From JAUSKF01 sp964545345 (GTDB taxonomy: Bacteria > Patescibacteriota > Minisyncoccia > UBA6257 > WO2-44-18), in contig CAZJFE010000029.1 of assembly GCA_964545345.1 (NCBI GenBank), positions 1 to 8,031 of the forward strand: a DNA stretch of 8,031 nucleotides, given 5' to 3'. The notes beneath the pieces were generated by a model. That model was not told the DNA's origin and ran no database searches. It was given only the letters and a program-made list of their open reading frames with translations. Below are positions 5,777-8,031 of the stretch, piece after piece; the stretch's first letter is position 1, and every line of letters begins with the position of its first letter. Made by a program: the position numbers and the translations under genes.

Positions 5777-7051
5777 GTGGCCGATCTTGTTTTAGACAAG
5801 GAACGGAAAGACGCTCTTAAGCTGATAGAAGAAGGACGAAATGTTTTTTTGACCGGTAAGGCCGGGACGGGTAAGTCCACTCTTAGCAAACATTTTTTGG
5901 CTACGACTAAAAAGAAAGTCTTGGTGTTGGGCTCTACCGGGATAGCGGCGATCAACGTTGGCGGGCAGACGGTTCACTCGGCAATGCGGATTATGCCGCG
6001 GATGCAGGTTAAAGACATTGAACGGACTTACGCTCCTTGGGCGGCAATCTTCAAATATATTGACGCGATCCTGCTGGACGAAGTTTCCATGGTGCGCGCC
6101 GATCTGTTGGACTGCATGAATAAGTTTCTGCAGTTGAACGGTAAAGTTGAAGGCGCGCCAATGGGTGGTATTCAGCTGATCATGGTTGGAGACATCTGCC
6201 AGCTTCCTCCGGTAGTCACCGAAGAGGAACAGGAATTTTTCTCCAGCCAGTACGGCGGTCCGTATTTCTTTGACGCTAACTGCTACTCCGATTTGCAGAT
6301 GGCGGGCGTGGAGTTGAAGAAAGTGTTTCGGCAGAAAGATCCGAAGCTGGTGAAGGTGTTGAACCTGATCCGGACCGGAGAAGCTACCGAGAAGGATCTT
6401 CGAGTCCTGAACAACCGGCACGACATGATCTTTGATCGGTCAAAGTACCCGAGTCATATCTACCTCGCGACTCGCAACAAAATCGTGGATGAAATTAATG
6501 CCACGAAGATGAGCGAGCTTCCCGGCAAAGAGGAGATCCTCCGCGCCGTGCTCTTCGGACGCTTTCCGAGAGAGCGTACGCCCGCCGAGGACAATTTGGT
6601 TCTCAAAGTCGGGGCGCGGGTTATGTTGCTGAACAACGACCGCGAGCGGCGTTGGGTGAACGGCGACATCGGAACCGTTGTCGGTTTCGGTCCCGGGCAG
6701 GTGAATGTTGAGCTGGCTCGTCAGGGAGTTGTCGGAGTGAATCAGCACAAGTGGGAAACGGTCCGGCAGTTGTATGATCCCGCGCTGAAAGTAATGAAGC
6801 GGGAAATTACCGGCTCCTTCACGCAGTACCCGATTCGTCCTGCCTGGGCGATTACGATTCACAAAAGCCAAGGGCAGACCTTTGAAAACGTGGCGATTGA
6901 TTTTGCCGGCGGCACCTTCGCTCACGGTCAGGCCTACGTAGCTTTGAGCCGATCCACGTCCCTTAGTGGCCTGGTCTTGGCGAACGAACTTACACCGGAA
7001 GATATAATGTTTGACGAACGAGTCCGCGCTTTTATGAAGACGCTGAAGTAA
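5777..7051 (+). CDS. PIF1-like superfamily 1B DNA helicase
   Basis: ATP-dependent 5'-3' helicase of the PIF1/RecD2-like SF1B group, a family tied to unwinding of structured DNA and replication-fork support. The helicase motifs appear in order: Walker A GKAGTGKST (27-35), motif Ia GSTGIAAINVGGQTVHS (52-68), Walker B DEVSM (101-105), motif III GDICQLPPV (138-146), FRQKD (184-188), a beta-barrel-like insert around WVNGDIGTVVGF (293-304), motif V AITIHKSQGQTFENV (358-372) and motif VI YVALSRSTSLSGL (387-399). At 424 residues it is essentially the bare motor with no added DNA-binding domain. The start is GTG at 5777, with AGGAGGG 7 nt upstream. It has its own promoter and a terminator shared with the convergent fic gene. 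The exact in vivo role is unknown. Confidence 0.92.
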   Translation: MADLVLDKERKDALKLIEEGRNVFLTGKAGTGKSTLSKHFLATTKKKVLVLGSTGIAAINVGGQTVHSAMRIMPRMQVKDIERTYAPWAAIFKYIDAILLDEVSMVRADLLDCMNKFLQLNGKVEGAPMGGIQLIMVGDICQLPPVVTEEEQEFFSSQYGGPYFFDANCYSDLQMAGVELKKVFRQKDPKLVKVLNLIRTGEATEKDLRVLNNRHDMIFDRSKYPSHIYLATRNKIVDEINATKMSELPGKEEILRAVLFGRFPRERTPAEDNLVLKVGARVMLLNNDRERRWVNGDIGTVVGFGPGQVNVELARQGVVGVNQHKWETVRQLYDPALKVMKREITGSFTQYPIRPAWAITIHKSQGQTFENVAIDFAGGTFAHGQAYVALSRSTSLSGLVLANELTPEDIMFDERVRAFMKTLK

Positions 7052-7057
7052 AAAAAT

Positions 7058-7087
7058 AGCCCCTGCATCAAATTTGATGCAGGGGCT
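7058..7087. terminator. Bidirectional terminator between the helicase and fic genes
   Basis: Perfect 30-bp palindrome with arms AGCCCCTGCATCAAA (7058-7072) and TTTGATGCAGGGGCT (7073-7087). It fits the 39 bp between the two stop codons. A short T-rich stretch (TTGTTATTT) follows on the plus strand; six consecutive Ts within TATTTTTT follow on the minus strand. It serves both convergent genes. Confidence 0.88.
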
Positions 7088-7090
7088 TTG

Positions 7091-7609
7091 TTATTTCGTC
7101 CAGTCTGGTTCCGGCGGAAGAGTTTCCGGCCACTCATTAGTTACGGCGTAAGCTGTCATCGCCCAGAGGAGGTGGCCGAGGCGTCCGTTGCCGTCTTCGA
7201 ACGGATGAATCCTTTCAAACTCCAGGTAGACCTCATTCGGATAGGAGGGGGCGGTTTCGCTATCGAAAAAATTATCCATTGCCCGCTCGATCAGGTCAGG
7301 ATGGAGACCCGAATTTCCGTTGGCGAAGACGACCGGAATCTTTCTGAATCCCCTGGAGTTTCTGGGTTCAATCATCGCCGCCCACTCCATCACTTTCCTT
7401 CTGACTAGGTTACAAAGGCCGTCCACCGTCTCGATCTCCGGCATGGATTCCCCACGGTTTCGCAGTTCCGCGCAGAACCACTTCGCGTCCGCGTAGGCGA
7501 TGGCGAATCCGGCGATCTGTTCGGCCGAAGTCGCTCCCTGATTCTCACACTGCTGGAGGATCAGTTCCTTGTCCCTCTTGGTGAGTAGGGGATTTTCCCT
7601 GAGGTTCAT
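7091..7609 (-). CDS. Fic-domain protein (putative AMP/nucleotide transferase), single domain
   Basis: Fic proteins transfer AMP, or more rarely other phosphate groups, to hydroxyl side chains of target proteins. The active-site loop IHPFEDGNGRLGH is at 134-146: catalytic H135, acidic D139, and the phosphate-binding G140-N141-G142-R143. The canonical motif ends GRxxR; here the last Arg is His146. I found no [S/T]xxxE[G/N] inhibitory-helix motif in the protein. At 172 residues it is a single Fic domain, with no transmembrane, HTH or secretion signal visible. No antitoxin-like ORF adjoins it. The ATG at 7609 has AGGAGA 6 nt upstream and a strong promoter about 60 nt upstream. It converges on the helicase gene and shares its terminator. 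The target and reaction are not predictable; regulator, toxin or degenerate enzyme remain possible. Confidence 0.88.
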   Translation of the reverse strand: MNLRENPLLTKRDKELILQQCENQGATSAEQIAGFAIAYADAKWFCAELRNRGESMPEIETVDGLCNLVRRKVMEWAAMIEPRNSRGFRKIPVVFANGNSGLHPDLIERAMDNFFDSETAPSYPNEVYLEFERIHPFEDGNGRLGHLLWAMTAYAVTNEWPETLPPEPDWTK

Positions 7610-7666
7610 TTCCGGTCTCCTTATTTGGAGGTTATTGGATTGGTTTACTTCACTGGAACTGCCGCC

Positions 7667-7696
7667 ATTCTAGCACATTTTAACGAATATTGTCAA
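7667..7696 (-). promoter_or_regulatory. Strong extended -10 promoter of the fic gene
   Basis: On the minus strand, a perfect TTGACA (7691-7696) is followed after 18 nt by TAGAAT (7667-7672). The -10 is preceded by TGC, which makes an extended -10. The start would be near 7660, leaving a leader of about 50 nt before the fic ATG. Confidence 0.8.
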
Positions 7697-7710
7697 TAGT
7701 AAAAGCGAGG

Positions 7711-7830
7711 CCGGATAGCTTGTCCGGAACATCCCGGAGGCGGTTTAGTTCGTTCGTTATCCATCGAACGATAAACCGCCGAGGGCGAAGAAAATCCGCC
7801 TTAAAGCGGATTATTCTGCTTCCGGGAAGC
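7711..7830. other. Cluster of four hairpins in the fic / signal-peptide-gene intergenic region
   Basis: The gene-free stretch 7610-7941 holds two divergent promoters and, between them, four adjacent inverted repeats. First is CCGGA (7711-7715) / TCCGG (7723-7727). Second and longest is GGCGGTTTA (7739-7747) / TAAACCGCC (7772-7780), nested over TCGTTCG (7750-7756) / CGAACGA (7765-7771) with a 2-nt bulge and an 8-nt loop, 16 bp in all. Third is AATCCGC (7793-7799) / GCGGATT (7806-7812) with a 6-nt loop. Fourth is GCTTC (7818-7822) / GAAGC (7826-7830). None has a good T tract on the plus strand. I found no ORF or dedicated promoter; it could be a structured RNA, a repeat element or a protein-binding region. 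Confidence 0.5.
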
Positions 7831-7845
7831 TATTCGGCTGAGCCC

Positions 7846-7875
7846 TTGACAAACCTATTGTTTATATGCTAGAAT
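7846..7875 (+). promoter_or_regulatory. Strong extended -10 promoter of the last gene
   Basis: TTGACA (7846-7851), an 18-nt spacer ending in TGC, then TAGAAT (7870-7875). The layout is the same as the fic promoter on the other strand. The start would be near 7882, leaving a leader of about 60 nt. Confidence 0.8.
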
Positions 7876-7916
7876 AGCCCGGTATAGAGCTATCCCGGTT
7901 GGGATATTTTTTATAC

Positions 7917-7929
7917 CCGCCAGTGGCGG
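7917..7929 (+). repeat. Small GC hairpin in the leader of the last gene
   Basis: CCGCC (7917-7921) and GGCGG (7925-7929) around a 3-nt loop, 12 nt before the ATG at 7942. It occupies the place where a ribosome site would be expected: the only purine-rich stretch, GGCGGA, is its right arm. It may therefore influence translation. Confidence 0.4.
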
Positions 7930-7941
7930 ATAAACACCCAT

Positions 7942-8031
7942 ATGACCAATTTCTACCCTAAAATGGTTAACGGAGCTCTCTCTTTGGCTTTATTGGCCAA
8001 CATTTCCTCTATCGCGCCGGTCTTACCGGCC
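7942..8031 (+). CDS. N-terminal fragment of a probable exported protein, cut by the window end
   Basis: Thirty codons starting at ATG 7942 are open to the window edge. The peptide has Lys7, then a hydrophobic core (ALSLALLA) and small residues ending VLPA, which looks like an N-terminal signal peptide or signal anchor; the cleavage site, if any, would be at or just past the visible end. A second in-frame ATG at 7963 would give a shorter version of the same signal. No clear Shine-Dalgarno precedes either ATG, but a strong promoter lies about 67 nt upstream, which supports a real gene. No family can be assigned from 30 residues. Confidence 0.6.
   Translation, partial: MTNFYPKMVNGALSLALLANISSIAPVLPA

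Noticed and set aside
5792..6421. 209-codon open frame antisense to the helicase gene
   Set aside because: It runs fully opposite the helicase motifs, is rich in His/Gln/Arg without domain features, and has no ribosome site or promoter that I could see.
7739..7780. Replication origin, based on the DnaA-box-like loop TTATCCAT near a ParB-encoding region
   Set aside because: Only one imperfect match (7 of 9), with no cluster of boxes, no AT-rich unwinding element and no dnaA or dnaN nearby.
1..8031. CRISPR array, insertion sequence or prophage
   Set aside because: No regularly spaced identical repeats, no transposase or integrase motif, and no paired terminal repeats with target duplication were seen.

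Overview
This window reads as a compact bacterial chromosome segment using the standard bacterial code. It holds seven protein genes plus one signal-peptide fragment, and one tRNA. A patescibacterial (candidate phyla radiation) origin is my inference, not proof. It rests on a Rel enzyme shortened to 558 residues, a stand-alone PIF1-like helicase, a tRNA without an encoded CCA, and tiny intergenic gaps. No insertion sequence, CRISPR array or phage gene is visible.

Layout, left to right: the 3' part of topA (+); a Nudix hydrolase (-); a DUF2419 queuosine-salvage (QNG1-like) protein (-); a bifunctional (p)ppGpp synthetase/hydrolase of the Rel/SpoT type (+); a ParB chromosome-partition protein (-); tRNA-Leu(CAA) (-); a PIF1-like SF1B helicase (+); a single-domain Fic protein (-); a structured non-coding stretch; and the first 30 codons of a gene starting with a probable signal peptide (+).

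Strands alternate, so most genes are their own transcription unit. The convergent pairs are closed in three ways. topA and the Nudix gene overlap by 4 bp inside a perfect palindrome, so both proteins end in Asn-Pro-Glu-Ser. rel and parB overlap tail-to-tail by 47 bp with no visible terminator. The helicase and fic genes share a perfect 30-bp palindrome. The divergent gaps carry readable sigma70-type promoters: one for the QNG1-like gene, a back-to-back pair for tRNA-Leu and the helicase whose -35 boxes sit in an inverted repeat, and a near-identical pair (TTGACA, 18 nt, TAGAAT preceded by TGC) for fic and the last gene.

Functionally the segment is housekeeping (DNA topology, chromosome partition, helicase, stringent response, tRNA) plus three accessory genes (Nudix, queuosine salvage, Fic). 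I see no multi-gene novel system. The points most worth a second look are the QNG1-like protein in a bacterium, the domain-reduced Rel, the shared-palindrome gene ends, the non-canonical parB start behind a tRNA, the Fic motif with its last Arg replaced by His, and the hairpin cluster at 7711-7830.
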